From NCBI GenBank assembly GCA_903928275.1, contig CAIYQJ010000201.1, forward strand, positions 1 to 11,854: a stretch of DNA of 11,854 bases, in the 5' to 3' direction. Below, in pieces: positions 5,297-11,854 of this stretch. The notes beneath the pieces are model-generated. The model was given only the letters and a program-made list of their open reading frames with translations. It did no database searches and was not told the origin of the DNA. The first letter of the stretch is position 1. The number at the start of each line of letters is the position of its first letter. The translations under genes and the position numbers were made by a program. Origin of the DNA: an uncultured Chloroflexota bacterium. Lineage in GTDB: Bacteria > Chloroflexota > Limnocylindria > Limnocylindrales > CSP1-4.

Positions 5297-6738
5297 GCAC
5301 CGGGCCCTCGGAGCGGCACGGGTGGCGTGTCGGCGTCGGCGGCCGGGTCACGGGGGAGGCGCAGACGGGCTGGGACCCCCACGGCGACCATGCCCGGCGG
5401 GACATCGTGCGTGACGACGGCGCCCGCCCCCGTCCTCGCCCCCTCGCCGACGGTCACGGGCGCGACGAGCATCGTGTCCGAGCCGATGAACGCGCGCGGG
5501 CCGATCGTGGTCCGGTGCTTGCGCGTGCCGTCGTAGTTGGCGGTGACCGTGCCGGCGCCGATGTTCGTCCGTTCGCCGACGTCGGCATCGCCGATGTAGC
5601 TGAAGTGGTGCTGCTGGACACCCGGCCCGATCCGGCTGTTCTTCACTTCCGCGAAGTTCCCGAGGCGCGCCCCGCGCCCGATGGACGCCCCGGGCCGCAG
5701 GTGCGCGAACGGGCCGATCCGGACGCCGTCCTCCACCTCGGCCTCTTCGAGGACGCTCGCCACGATCTCGCAGTCCTCGCCCACGGTGCTGTCGACGATC
5801 CGGCTCCCGGCCCCGATCCGGCTCCCGGCCCCGATCCGCGTCCGGCCGCGCAGGACGACCTCCGGCTCGAGGACCACGTCGGCGCCGAGCTCGACCTCCG
5901 CGTCGATGTAGGCGGTGGCAGGATCGTCCATCGTCACGCCGCCGCGCATGTGGCGGACGCGGATGCGCTCGGCGAGGATGGCGACCGCGTCCGCGAGGTC
6001 CACCCGGTCGTTGATCCCTGCGAGCGTGCCGTCCTCCTCGACGAGGAACGCGGTGACGGCCTCGCCGTCCGCTCCGGCGAACGCGACGAGCTCGGTGAGA
6101 TACAGCTCCCCGGTCGCGGGCGACGGGGTCAGGTCGGCGATCCTGCGCCGGAGCCAGGCGACGTCGAACGCGTAGACCCCGGCATTGACCTCGTCGATCT
6201 CGAGCTCGGTCGCCGTGGCGTCCTTCGCCTCGACGATCCGCGCGACGCGGTCGTCCTCCGTGGAGGCGCGGAGCACGCGCCCGAGGCGATCCGCGTCGTA
6301 TGCCTGGAACGTCACGAGGCTCATGACGGCGCCGTCGGCAAGCCGCGCGTCGAGAAGCTCGGCGAGGAGCATCGGATCGACGAGCGGGACGTCTCCGCTG
6401 AGGACGGCGACCGCCGTCACGTCGGCGGGGAGGACCGCGAGGGCCGCGCGGAGCGCATCGCCGGTCCCGCGCGGCTCGTCCTGCAGCGCGAAGTCCGCCA
6501 CCCCCGCGAAGACCGACCTGACCTCTTCGGTGGCGGGCGAGTAGACGACGAGCGGCCGCCGGCCGGTGGCCGCCTCCGCGGCCTCGATGACGTACGCGAG
6601 CATCGGCCGCCCGCACAGCGGGTGGAGGACCTTGGGGACGCGCGACCGCATGCGCGTGCCGAGGCCCGCAGCGAGGACGATCGGGACCGCGGCCCGTTCG
6701 ACCGGCGCGCGTCGCGTCCGGGCCTTCATGCGGGGCAT
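5293..6738 (-). CDS. glmU: Bifunctional UDP-GlcNAc pyrophosphorylase / GlcN-1-P acetyltransferase GlmU
   Basis: Cytoplasmic two-step enzyme: acetylates glucosamine-1-phosphate with acetyl-CoA, then couples the product to UTP to give UDP-GlcNAc for peptidoglycan and other envelope polymers. The 481 residues hold an N-terminal nucleotidyltransferase (about 17-255) with LAAGLGTRM (22-30), VPKVLHPLCGRPML, GTGDA (91-95), SGDVP (114-118) and GINDR. A left-handed beta-helix of hexapeptide repeats follows (about 275-455), with FAHLRPGA, AEVKNSRIG, the probable catalytic His378 before FSYIGDA, and ANYDGTRKHRTTIG. A perfect 18-bp duplication at 5800-5835 doubles IGAGSR (302-313). ATG 6738 is chosen because it begins 2 bp after the ridA stop and has a GGTAGGG-like sequence before it; ATG 6729 (478 residues) is nearly as good. 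Its stop overlaps the CNNM start (GTGA). Confidence 0.96.
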   Translation of the reverse strand: MPRMKARTRRAPVERAAVPIVLAAGLGTRMRSRVPKVLHPLCGRPMLAYVIEAAEAATGRRPLVVYSPATEEVRSVFAGVADFALQDEPRGTGDALRAALAVLPADVTAVAVLSGDVPLVDPMLLAELLDARLADGAVMSLVTFQAYDADRLGRVLRASTEDDRVARIVEAKDATATELEIDEVNAGVYAFDVAWLRRRIADLTPSPATGELYLTELVAFAGADGEAVTAFLVEEDGTLAGINDRVDLADAVAILAERIRVRHMRGGVTMDDPATAYIDAEVELGADVVLEPEVVLRGRTRIGAGSRIGAGSRIVDSTVGEDCEIVASVLEEAEVEDGVRIGPFAHLRPGASIGRGARLGNFAEVKNSRIGPGVQQHHFSYIGDADVGERTNIGAGTVTANYDGTRKHRTTIGPRAFIGSDTMLVAPVTVGEGARTGAGAVVTHDVPPGMVAVGVPARLRLPRDPAADADTPPVPLRGPGA

Positions 6739-6740
6739 CC

Positions 6741-7127
6741 CTACCCGCGCCGCCGCGCGATCGCCTCGATCTCGACGAGCCCGCCCTTCGGCAGCGCCGC
6801 GACCGCGACGGTGGAGCGAGCCGGGAACGGCTCGGGGAAGAAGCGCCCGTAGACCGCGTTCACGGTCGCGAAGTCGCCGATGTCGGCGAGGAAGATCGTC
6901 GTCTTGAGGACATCGCCGGCGGAGAGGCCGGCGGCCGCGAGGACGGCCATGAGGTTCGCCAGGGATCGCTCGGCCTGGGCCTCGACTCCCTCGACGAGCG
7001 CCCCGGACGCCGGGTCCAGGCCCAGCTGGCCGGAGCAGAGGAGGAGGTCGCCGGACTCGATGGCCTGGCTGTAGGGGCCGATGGCGGCCGGAGCCCCGTC
7101 GGTCGAGATCGCGCGTCGCTGCGTCAC
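6741..7127 (-). CDS. ridA: RidA-family enamine/imine deaminase
   Basis: Small trimeric cytoplasmic protein (128 residues, normal length) that hydrolyses reactive 2-aminoacrylate and other enamine/imine products of PLP enzymes. The sequence follows the canonical pattern throughout: APAAIGPYSQA near 12-22, CSGQLGLDPASG, NLMAVLAAAGL, DVLKTTIFLADIGDF, then FPARSTVAVAALP containing the conserved Arg104, and VEIEAIA with the conserved Glu near 119-121. Presence of the Arg and Glu supports true RidA activity rather than a divergent Rid subgroup. GTG 7127 overlaps the ispE stop as GTGA; its own stop is 2 bp before glmU. Its place between ispE and glmU has no obvious metabolic reason. Confidence 0.93.
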   Translation of the reverse strand: MTQRRAISTDGAPAAIGPYSQAIESGDLLLCSGQLGLDPASGALVEGVEAQAERSLANLMAVLAAAGLSAGDVLKTTIFLADIGDFATVNAVYGRFFPEPFPARSTVAVAALPKGGLVEIEAIARRRG

Positions 7128-8140
7128 GTGTCGCTCCCATTGCTGCCCGTCGGGACGATCGCCGGTCGATCGAGGACGAGCGGTGCCACGTGCACCGCCG
7201 GCGGTCCGTCCCCCGGCGCGACGATCCGCCCGTCCGCCAGCGCGTCACGGACCGCGTCCGCGGCGGCCGATGCGTCCTCGAGGGAAGGATAGAGGACCCA
7301 GAGCGTGGGGCCCGAGCCCGACTGGCCCACCGCGGTGCCGAGCGCGCGGATCATGCCCCGGCGGAGGGCGACGAGGCCCGGCACCACGTGCCCGGAGGCG
7401 GGCATGAGGTCGTTCGCGTGCGCGAGGATCCCGGCGCGGACGACCAGCGCATGGGCCGCCATCCCCGCCAGCAGCTCGTCCGCGAGGTGCCGCGACGTGG
7501 CGAGGGCCGCACCATGGCCCGACGGTCGGAGGCCGGCAGTCCACGCCGCGAAGACGGCGGGCGTCCCGACGGGCACGGCGGGCGTCACGAGCAGGGCGAC
7601 GGGCGCGGACCCGCGGACCGACGGGACCGGGCGCACGACCTCGCCGCGGCCCTCGACGACGGCCCAGCCGCCCGCGAGGAAGAACGGCACGTCGGAGCCG
7701 ACGGAGGCGGCCGCACGCTGCCGGGCGCCGGCGGGGAGGTCGATGCCCCAGGCGGCGAGCGCGCCGTCGATGGCGGCGGCCGCGTCGCTGCTTCCACCGG
7801 CGAGCCCCGCGGCGACGGGGATCCGCTTGTCGAGGCGACAGGCGAGCGGCCCGAGGGCGACCGACGGTCCGAGCTCCGTCCGGGCCTCCGCGCGCGCCGC
7901 GGCGATCGCGCGCAGGACGAGGTTGTCGACCGCCGGACCGCAGTCGGCGCCGTCGACATGGAGCGTGTCCCCCCCGGCGCTCGTCGCGGCGAGGGAGAGC
8001 CGATCGGCGAGCTCCACCGGGACCATGACCGAGTGGAGCGCGTGGTAGCCGTCGGCCCGCCGGCCGAGGACCGCGAGCGTGAGGTTCAGCTTGGCGTGAG
8101 CCACGCGCACGACGGGATCGCCACGCAGGGTGTCGCTCAC
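7124..8140 (-). CDS. ispE: 4-diphosphocytidyl-2-C-methyl-D-erythritol kinase IspE
   Basis: GHMP-family kinase that phosphorylates CDP-methylerythritol with ATP in the MEP route to isopentenyl diphosphate. In the 338-residue product, AHAKLNLTLAVLGRRADGYH (15-33) carries the conserved Lys and the substrate-binding DGYH. PVAAGLAGGSSDAA (108-121) is the glycine-rich ATP loop, SVGSDVPFFLAGG holds the catalytic Asp150, and GQSGSGPTLW (272-281) is GHMP motif III. It is somewhat longer than typical (about 280-310) because of linker insertions and a C-terminal tail. GTG 8140 is chosen because it overlaps the rsmA stop as GTGA and has GGAGAG upstream; the upstream in-frame sequence is only the shadow of the rsmA tail. 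The rsmA-ispE pairing is common in bacteria. Confidence 0.95.
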   Translation of the reverse strand: MSDTLRGDPVVRVAHAKLNLTLAVLGRRADGYHALHSVMVPVELADRLSLAATSAGGDTLHVDGADCGPAVDNLVLRAIAAARAEARTELGPSVALGPLACRLDKRIPVAAGLAGGSSDAAAAIDGALAAWGIDLPAGARQRAAASVGSDVPFFLAGGWAVVEGRGEVVRPVPSVRGSAPVALLVTPAVPVGTPAVFAAWTAGLRPSGHGAALATSRHLADELLAGMAAHALVVRAGILAHANDLMPASGHVVPGLVALRRGMIRALGTAVGQSGSGPTLWVLYPSLEDASAAADAVRDALADGRIVAPGDGPPAVHVAPLVLDRPAIVPTGSNGSDT

Positions 8141-9210
8141 CCGGCGCTCTCCGGGTCCGCTTCCTCCGCTGGGTCCACCTCGTCCGCCCGGTCCGCGTCG
8201 TCCGTCGGGTCCGCTCCCGCGTCGTCCGCGGCGCCGTCCCGGTCCGCTGGGTCGGTCGATGCGCGGCGCCCGCGACGGTCGGCGTCGAGCGGTCCCAGCG
8301 CGGTCCGGAGCGCGAGCCACTCGGCAACGGCGAGCGTCTGCGGCCGGCGGTCAGGGTCGATGCCCGCGGCGGCGAGCGCGGCGGCGATCCGGTCGGGCGG
8401 GATCCGCAGCTGGCGGACGAGCACGTTGTGGAGCATCTTCCGGCGCTCCCGGAAGGCCGCCTGCACCAGGCGCCACAGGTCGTCCTCCTCTGCGGCCGGG
8501 AGGCGTGCCGGATCGTCGGCCGGGCGGATGTCGAGCGCGAGGATCGCCGACTCCACGGATGGCGCCGGCTCGAACGACGTCGGCGGCACGATCCGCACGA
8601 CGCTCGCGGACGCGTGGTACTGGGCGAACACGGACAGGTAGCTCATGCGGCCGGGCGGGGCGGCCACGCGTTCGGCGACCTCGCGCTGGACCATGAGGAC
8701 GCACCGGTCGGGACGCGGCTCGGCGCCGAGAAGGCGGTGCAGGACCGGGCTCGTGATGTGGTACGGCAGGTTCGCGACGACGTCGAACGGCGGCGCGATC
8801 GCCGCGGCGACGTCCACGTCGAGGATGCTCCCCTCGATGAGCGCGAGCGATCCGGGGCTCCCGGCGTCGTGCTCGCCGCGGAGGATCGCGCCGGCGAGCG
8901 CGCCCCGCAGGCGCCGCGCGAGGCGCTCGTCGAGCTCCACGGCGACGACCGCCGCGCCCGCTTCGAGCAGGCCCGCGGTGAGGATCCCCAGCCCGGGGCC
9001 CACCTCGAGGACGCGCCGCCCGGGTCGCGGGTCGGCCGCCGCGAGGATCGCGTCGAGCACGTCCGTGTCGACGAGGAAGTTCTGCGACAGCGACTTCCGC
9101 GGGCGGGTGCCGGCCTCGCGGAGCGCACGACGGACGGCGAGCGGATCGACGCGCGGCACGCTCGTCCGCCCGGATGAGGCCGGCGCGCCCACCGGCGGCC
9201 GTCCGCTCAC
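8137..9210 (-). CDS. rsmA: 16S rRNA dimethyladenosine transferase RsmA with acidic C-terminal tail
   Basis: SAM-dependent enzyme (KsgA) that dimethylates two adjacent adenosines in the 3'-terminal hairpin of 16S rRNA late in small-subunit assembly. The 357 residues include KSLSQNFLVD (39-48), SAM motif I EVGPGLGILT (69-78), acidic VELDE in motif II, catalytic NLPYHITSP (147-155) and SFEPAPSVESA (212-222). A helical C-terminal domain ends near residue 311. The family is usually about 260-290 residues. The excess here is a short N-terminal leader of about 20 residues and a low-complexity tail (about 312-357) rich in Asp, Glu and Ala, encoded by GTCCGC-like repeats. GTG 9210 overlaps the tsaD stop as GTGA. 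Removing the leader would need a start near residue 20, but the only Val codon there is not an obvious start, so GTG 9210 is preferred. Confidence 0.94.
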   Translation of the reverse strand: MSGRPPVGAPASSGRTSVPRVDPLAVRRALREAGTRPRKSLSQNFLVDTDVLDAILAAADPRPGRRVLEVGPGLGILTAGLLEAGAAVVAVELDERLARRLRGALAGAILRGEHDAGSPGSLALIEGSILDVDVAAAIAPPFDVVANLPYHITSPVLHRLLGAEPRPDRCVLMVQREVAERVAAPPGRMSYLSVFAQYHASASVVRIVPPTSFEPAPSVESAILALDIRPADDPARLPAAEEDDLWRLVQAAFRERRKMLHNVLVRQLRIPPDRIAAALAAAGIDPDRRPQTLAVAEWLALRTALGPLDADRRGRRASTDPADRDGAADDAGADPTDDADRADEVDPAEEADPESAG

Positions 9211-10274
9211 GGCGTCCCGAGGGGCCACGTGGGCCGCGCATCGAGGTCGAGCCCGGCTCGGTCGCCCCGCGCGAGGCGTCGCGCGCCGGCCGCGCCGATC
9301 ATCGCCCCGTTGTCGGTGCAGAGGTCCGGCGCCGGGATGACGCACGGGATCCCGCGGGCCGCGGCCTCGCCGCTCACGCGGGCACGCAGCGCCCGGTTGG
9401 CCGCCACGCCTCCGCCGAGCACGATCGACGCCGCGCCCTCGCGCTCGGCGGCGCGGATGACCTTCGTCGCGAGCACGTCGACCACCGACTCCTGGAAGCC
9501 CCAGGCGAGCTCGGCCACGATCGCGGGCGGCAGCGGCGTCACCTGGTCGTCCGGCGGGATGCCGGCCTCGGCCCGGGCACCGGCGATCATCCGTCGGGCG
9601 GCGGTCTTCAGGCCGGAGAAGCTGAAGTCGTCCGTGCCCCCGAGCCACGCGCGCGGGAAGCGGGCGTCATGGCGGACGGCAGCCCCGGCGGCCTCCGCGA
9701 TCGCGGGTCCGCCCGGGTACGAGAGGCCGAGCATCCGCCCCACCTTGTCGAACGCCTCACCGGCCGCGTCGTCCACGGTGCCGCCGAGGAGCGTGTGGTC
9801 CGTGGGGCTCCGCGTGAGCGAGAGGAACGTGTGTCCGCCGGAGACGATGAGCGCGAGCGCAGGCAGCGGGGGCTCGGGGCGGTCGGGATCCGCCGGGTCG
9901 GCCAGCCAGGCCGCGAGCAGGTGACCCTCGAGGTGGTTCACGCCGACGAGTGGGCGGCCGCGCACGTAGGCGAGAGCCTTCGCGAAGTTGATCCCCACGA
10001 GGAGAGAGCCGGCGAGCCCGGGCCCGGCCGTGACCGCGACGGCCGACACGTCCGGCCAGCCGACGCCGGACTCGGCCCATGCGGCCTCGAGGGTGGGCAC
10101 GATCCACCGGAGGTGCGCGCGGGCCGCGACCTCGGGGACGATCCCCCCGCTGGCGGCATGGAGGGCGACCTGGCTCGCGACCACCGACGCCAGGATCCGA
10201 CGCCCGTCGGCGATGAGCGCGACGCCCGTCTCGTCGCAGCTGGACTCCACCGCGAGGATCACGCCGCCGCTCAC
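9207..10274 (-). CDS. tsaD: tRNA N6-threonylcarbamoyladenosine transferase TsaD
   Basis: Catalytic subunit of the TsaD-TsaB-TsaE machinery that moves threonylcarbamoyl from TC-AMP (made by TsaC/Sua5, not in this window) to A37 of ANN-decoding tRNAs. The 355-residue protein has the ASKHA/Kae1 fold: ILAVESSCDETG (6-17), the metal-binding NHLEGH with His114 and His118, IVSGGHT (143-149), GEAFDKVGRMLGLSYPGGP, FSFSGLKTA, GGGVAANRALR (287-297) and the metal ligand in LCTDNGAMI (Asp321). Length and motifs are typical and complete. GTG 10274 overlaps the rimI stop as GTGA. It shares an operon with tsaB and tsaE. Confidence 0.97.
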   Translation of the reverse strand: MSGGVILAVESSCDETGVALIADGRRILASVVASQVALHAASGGIVPEVAARAHLRWIVPTLEAAWAESGVGWPDVSAVAVTAGPGLAGSLLVGINFAKALAYVRGRPLVGVNHLEGHLLAAWLADPADPDRPEPPLPALALIVSGGHTFLSLTRSPTDHTLLGGTVDDAAGEAFDKVGRMLGLSYPGGPAIAEAAGAAVRHDARFPRAWLGGTDDFSFSGLKTAARRMIAGARAEAGIPPDDQVTPLPPAIVAELAWGFQESVVDVLATKVIRAAEREGAASIVLGGGVAANRALRARVSGEAAARGIPCVIPAPDLCTDNGAMIGAAGARRLARGDRAGLDLDARPTWPLGTP

Positions 10275-10834
10275 GCGCCACCGCCTTCGGCATCGCCGGT
10301 CAGCGTCGGCTCGGGAGAGGCCGCGATGAGCGCCCGGAGCGTCGCGAGCCGGGCCCGCAGGTCCGGGTCGTCGAACGGCGGCGTCGTCATGACGAGGGCG
10401 TCCTCGAAGTCGTCGCTGTAGTACCGCGGGCGGATCCCGACCGGCCGGAACCCGAACTTCTCGTACAGGCGTCGCGCCCCGAGATTGGACACGCGGACCT
10501 CGAGCGTGGCGTCGCGGGCCCCGCGCTCCACCGCGACGTCGAGGAGCGCGACGAGGATGCGGTCCCCCACCCCGCGTCGTCGCCACCCCGGGTCAACGGC
10601 GAAGGTCGTGATGTGCGCCTCGTCGACCATGACCCACATCCCGGCATAGCCCACGATCCGCCCGCCGACCCACGCGCACAGGTACCGGGCGAGCTCGTTC
10701 GTCTCGAGCTCCGCGCGGTAGGCATGCGGCGGCCACGGCGTCGAGAAGCTCTGGCGCTCGATCGCGTGCACGGCCGGCAGGTCGTCCACGTGCATCGGAA
10801 GGATGACGAGCCTCAGCCCCGGGTGCGCGACCAC
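10271..10834 (-). CDS. rimI: Ribosomal protein alanine N-acetyltransferase RimI-like (GNAT)
   Basis: GNAT-fold acetyltransferase of 187 residues. RimI acetylates the N-terminus of ribosomal protein S18 and sometimes other proteins. MHVDDLPAVHAIERQSFSTP (14-33) is the typical opening with strand 1 and helix 1. ITTFAVDPGWRRRGVGDRIL (75-94) carries the R/Q-x-x-G-x-G/A acetyl-CoA loop. LEVRVSNLGARRLYEKFGF (112-130) contains the N and Y positions usual for RimI, and RPRYYSDDFEDALVM ends the domain. About 35 extra C-terminal residues are low-complexity. GTG 10834 is chosen because it has a strong GGAGAGG upstream and restores strand 1; it overlaps the end of tsaB by 22 bp. ATG 10795 would cut into strand 1. 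The tsaB-rimI-tsaD order is widespread. Substrate is inferred from family and position. Confidence 0.92.
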   Translation of the reverse strand: MVAHPGLRLVILPMHVDDLPAVHAIERQSFSTPWPPHAYRAELETNELARYLCAWVGGRIVGYAGMWVMVDEAHITTFAVDPGWRRRGVGDRILVALLDVAVERGARDATLEVRVSNLGARRLYEKFGFRPVGIRPRYYSDDFEDALVMTTPPFDDPDLRARLATLRALIAASPEPTLTGDAEGGGA

Positions 10835-11502
10835 GCGACCTCTCCATGGGCCGTCGGCACACCGCGCGGCGGTGTGACGTACTCGGGGACGAGGTGGGCG
10901 ACGTCATCGCCGTCGCTCTCGGCGAGCCGCTCGGCGCCGAGGCGGACGAGAGCGGCCGCGAACCCGCGCCGCGCGGCGGCTCCGCGGATGACGGCGTCGT
11001 CGGGGGCGCGTCCCGCCAGGTCGAGGGCGACGAGGACGGCCCCGTCCGGCAGCTCGGGCTCCTCCCCGGCTCGCAGCCGCGTCGCGACGCCGTCGAGCAC
11101 GAGGGTCCGCTCCGAGGGGCCGGCCGGCAGCAGGACCGCGAACCGTCGCCCGGCGAGGGCAGGCCCCGCATCCGCGGCCGCCGCCGCGATGACGACGGCC
11201 GACGACAGCCCCGCGAGCGGGAGCTCGAGGCCGACGGCGAGGCCCTTGGCGGTGGCGAGGCCGACCCGGAGCCCGGTGAACGCTCCCGGGCCGGTGCCGA
11301 CCACGAGGCCCCCGAGCGACCCCACCGGCACGTCGGCGGACGACAGGAGCGCGTCGATGCGGGCGAGGAGCTCCTCGCCGTGGCGGTACCCGGCCGTCCA
11401 GCTCTCGGACGCGAGGACGACGCCCGCGGACGTGCCGATCGCCACGACGGCTTCGCTCGAGGCCGTGTCGATCGCGAGGACAAGGCCGGCCGGCGCGACC
11501 AT
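10813..11502 (-). CDS. tsaB: tRNA t6A biosynthesis protein TsaB
   Basis: Non-catalytic ASKHA-fold partner that dimerises with TsaD in the t6A complex; a degenerate TsaD paralogue. The 229 residues begin with LVLAIDTASSEAVVAIG (7-23), followed by the HGEELLARIDALL helix and GTGPGAFTGLRVGLATAKGL (69-88), the family hallmark (GPGSFTGLR in most members). The remainder is the variable second lobe, ending PEYVTPPRGV, close to the usual P-x-Y-x-R/T ending. Length is normal. The ATG at 11502 shares one base with the tsaE stop (TGATG); a GAGG lies about 8 nt upstream. It is followed by rimI, overlapping by 22 bp. Confidence 0.95.
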   Translation of the reverse strand: MVAPAGLVLAIDTASSEAVVAIGTSAGVVLASESWTAGYRHGEELLARIDALLSSADVPVGSLGGLVVGTGPGAFTGLRVGLATAKGLAVGLELPLAGLSSAVVIAAAAADAGPALAGRRFAVLLPAGPSERTLVLDGVATRLRAGEEPELPDGAVLVALDLAGRAPDDAVIRGAAARRGFAAALVRLGAERLAESDGDDVAHLVPEYVTPPRGVPTAHGEVAWSRTRG

Positions 11503-11854
11503 CAGGCGACCTCGAGGTAGGCGCGGTGCCGCGCGTCATGCGCCCGGAGCACGACCCGCCGCCGCTCGTCGGGGAGGATCTCGATCGCGATGTCGAGGCG
11601 ACCCGGCGGGAGCTCGTCGCGGAGCCGGTCCGCCCACTCGACGAGGGTCACGCCGTCGCCCTCGCGCTCGTCGAGCAGGCCGCCGGCGACGGCCTCGTCG
11701 GGCCCGTCGAGTCGATAGAGGTCGAGATGGAAGAACGGGATGCGGCCGGGATGCTCGGCCATGAGGACGAAGCTCGGCGAGGAGATCACCTCGGCCACGT
11801 CGAGGCCACGGCCGAAGCCCTTCGCGAGCTCGGTCTTGCCGGCGCCGAGGTCCC
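11502..11854 (-). CDS. tsaE: tRNA t6A biosynthesis ATPase TsaE (5' end outside window)
   Basis: P-loop ATPase that resets the TsaBD complex during t6A synthesis. The window begins inside Walker A: the first visible residues are DLGAGKTELAKGFGRGL, so roughly 30-40 N-terminal residues are missing. Further diagnostic features are ISSPSFVLMAEHPGRIPFFH with the S-P-S/T-F-x-L motif, LDLYRLDGPDE (the Walker B-like HxDxYR segment), and VEWADRLRDELPP (the conserved E-W motif). The frame ends in LEVA then TGA, which overlaps the tsaB ATG by one base. The visible part is intact. This is the most upstream visible gene of the operon, so its promoter lies outside the window. Confidence 0.96.
   Translation of the reverse strand, partial: DLGAGKTELAKGFGRGLDVAEVISSPSFVLMAEHPGRIPFFHLDLYRLDGPDEAVAGGLLDEREGDGVTLVEWADRLRDELPPGRLDIAIEILPDERRRVVLRAHDARHRAYLEVA

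Noticed and set aside
3803..5536. Very long plus-strand open frame opposite the CNNM and glmU genes
   Set aside because: Its translation is a low-complexity Arg/Asp/Glu/His-rich shadow of well-supported minus-strand genes; long antisense frames are expected at this GC content.
5407..6852. 481-codon plus-strand open frame opposite glmU and ridA
   Set aside because: Lies entirely antisense to glmU and ridA, whose motifs are complete; composition is typical of an antisense shadow.
7190..8641. 483-codon plus-strand open frame opposite ispE and rsmA
   Set aside because: Antisense to two recognised enzymes; it shows no domain and ends in Ser/Ala/Arg repeats mirroring the rsmA tail.

Overview
The window is a very GC-rich bacterial chromosome segment with dense, mostly overlapping housekeeping genes and frequent GTG starts. 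Gene content and protein style (tsaE-tsaB-rimI-tsaD cluster, an Rv3369-like PPOX protein beside recO, a solo HTH plus PD-(D/E)XK protein, extended -10 promoters directly against GTG starts) fit an uncultured high-GC Chloroflexota lineage (Limnocylindria/Ellin6529-like). A high-GC actinobacterium is the main alternative. The taxon is an inference from overall character, not from a marker search.

Left part (1-2793, all genes on the minus strand). Reading leftward from 2793: recO, then an Rv3369-type PPOX/F420 protein overlapping it by ATGA, then an HTH plus PD-(D/E)XK protein, then the first codons of glycyl-tRNA synthetase running off the left edge. This is the only accessory-looking part. It holds a 209-bp segment bounded by near-identical 24-bp inverted repeats (356-564), a 40-bp direct duplication flanking 18-bp coding minisatellites (1280-1455), and GC-rich direct repeats before glyS (252-326).

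Middle (2794-3955). A 90-bp divergent promoter region separates recO from a plus-strand short-chain polyprenyl diphosphate synthase. Both genes carry a TGGTAnnnT extended -10 ending exactly 6 nt before a GTG start, so both look leaderless. The synthase converges on the next operon over a 55-bp gap with a weak GC-rich hairpin.

Right part (3956-11854, all minus strand). One tightly packed operon reads leftward: tsaE (5' end missing), tsaB, rimI, tsaD, rsmA, ispE, ridA, glmU, and a CNNM/CBS/CorC membrane protein. Five of eight junctions are GTGA stop/start overlaps, one is TGATG, one is a 22-bp overlap and one is a 2-bp gap, so translational coupling is likely. The products serve tRNA t6A synthesis (TsaE/B/D), N-terminal acetylation (RimI), 16S rRNA dimethylation (RsmA), the MEP pathway (IspE), imine detoxification (RidA), UDP-GlcNAc synthesis (GlmU) and probably divalent cation transport (CNNM). 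IspE lies across from the prenyl synthase that uses its pathway's products, and GlmU product and polyprenyl lipid both feed cell-wall synthesis.

I found no convincing undescribed multigene system. The best leads are the inverted-repeat element that supplies the C-terminal tail of the HTH-nuclease gene, the duplicated start region of that same gene, and the mirrored leaderless promoters.
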